From NCBI GenBank assembly GCA_031374125.1, contig JANMFM010000222.1, positions 1 through 12,501 on the forward strand: DNA of 12,501 nucleotides, in the 5' to 3' direction. Below the pieces are notes generated by a model. The model did no database searches. It worked only from the letters and a program-made list of their open reading frames with translations, and was not told where the DNA came from. A program made the translations under genes and the position numbers. Below are positions 12,430 through 12,501 of this stretch, one piece after another; the first letter of the stretch is position 1; each line of letters begins with the position of its first letter. This DNA comes from JAEYZS01 sp031374125. Its GTDB lineage: Bacteria; Bdellovibrionota; Bdellovibrionia; Bdellovibrionales; JAEYZS01.

Positions 12430-12501
12430 AGCCTACAGTCTTATGGGTCGATGATGATGCATATGTTTTGTCTTCGGCAAGAAGGCTTCTCACGCTTCAG
12501 G
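12417..12501 (+). CDS. response regulator, receiver domain (partial, cut by window edge)
   Basis: The first 28 codons read MIETKPTVLWVDDDAYVLSSARRLLTLQ, the opening of a CheY-like receiver domain: a hydrophobic first strand followed by the acidic cluster Asp12-Asp13-Asp14 that binds magnesium next to the phospho-acceptor, then helix 1. The output domain lies outside the window, so it is unknown whether this is a sigma-54 activator, a c-di-GMP enzyme or a single-domain regulator. The start is 12 bases after the GT9-like stop in the same frame, which suggests co-transcription. Confidence 0.85.
   Translation, partial: MIETKPTVLWVDDDAYVLSSARRLLTLQ

Noticed and set aside
1..12501. CRISPR array, insertion sequence, prophage or tRNA gene
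   Set aside because: No regularly spaced repeats, transposase, integrase, phage structural gene or cloverleaf was seen.

Overview
The window looks like an AT-rich member of the Bdellovibrionota (Bdellovibrio-like). The evidence is two short flagellins of about 275 residues that begin MGLRI(N/S)TN, a full filament-assembly set (flaG, fliD, fliS and a fliT-like gene), a PilZ protein, and a small HNH protein of the kind common in these bacteria. This assignment rests on recognising protein families and was not confirmed by a database search.

Layout. Positions 1-374 hold no convincing gene. Positions 375-3380 are a tight minus-strand run. In transcription order it contains a 73-aa unknown protein, an HNH endonuclease-family protein, a PilZ c-di-GMP effector, an exported thioredoxin-fold protein without the CxxC pair, and an exported cysteine-rich protein that may be a beta-propeller. 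Positions 3621-4834 are a complete plus-strand flagellin unit: sigma-28 promoter, leader of about 215 nt, flagellin, and two 3' hairpins. Positions 4838-5505 are two minus-strand genes, a small secreted cysteine protein and an ArsC/Spx/YffB-family protein, with their own promoter. Positions 5718-6961 are a second flagellin unit with the same architecture, but its reading frame has a TAA at codon 49. Positions 6972-9866 carry flaG, fliD, fliS and a fliT-like chaperone gene. A sigma-54-type promoter at 9917-9932 then starts a TPR protein, a GT9-like (heptosyltransferase-like) protein and the beginning of a response-regulator gene cut by the window edge.

How it works together. The plus-strand genes make and handle the flagellar filament: flagellins, FlaG, the FliD cap, the FliS flagellin chaperone and a FliT/FlgN-like chaperone. 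The TPR plus GT9-like pair downstream could modify the filament or another surface structure, but that is inference from position. PilZ on the left could connect c-di-GMP to motility.

The most interesting signals are regulatory. In the first flagellin leader a segment can pair continuously with the Shine-Dalgarno and spacer (14 pairs including three G-U), and also with an earlier copy of the SD-like sequence, which looks like a two-state switch. The second leader is a chain of hairpins with a 14-bp stem and two identical CAATGGA sites, one in a hexaloop and one on the SD, the layout expected for CsrA control. Both flagellins are followed by a GAAA-loop hairpin. The second flagellin is broken by a tight cluster of apparent substitutions in an otherwise conserved frame, so either a very recent pseudogene or a sequence error.
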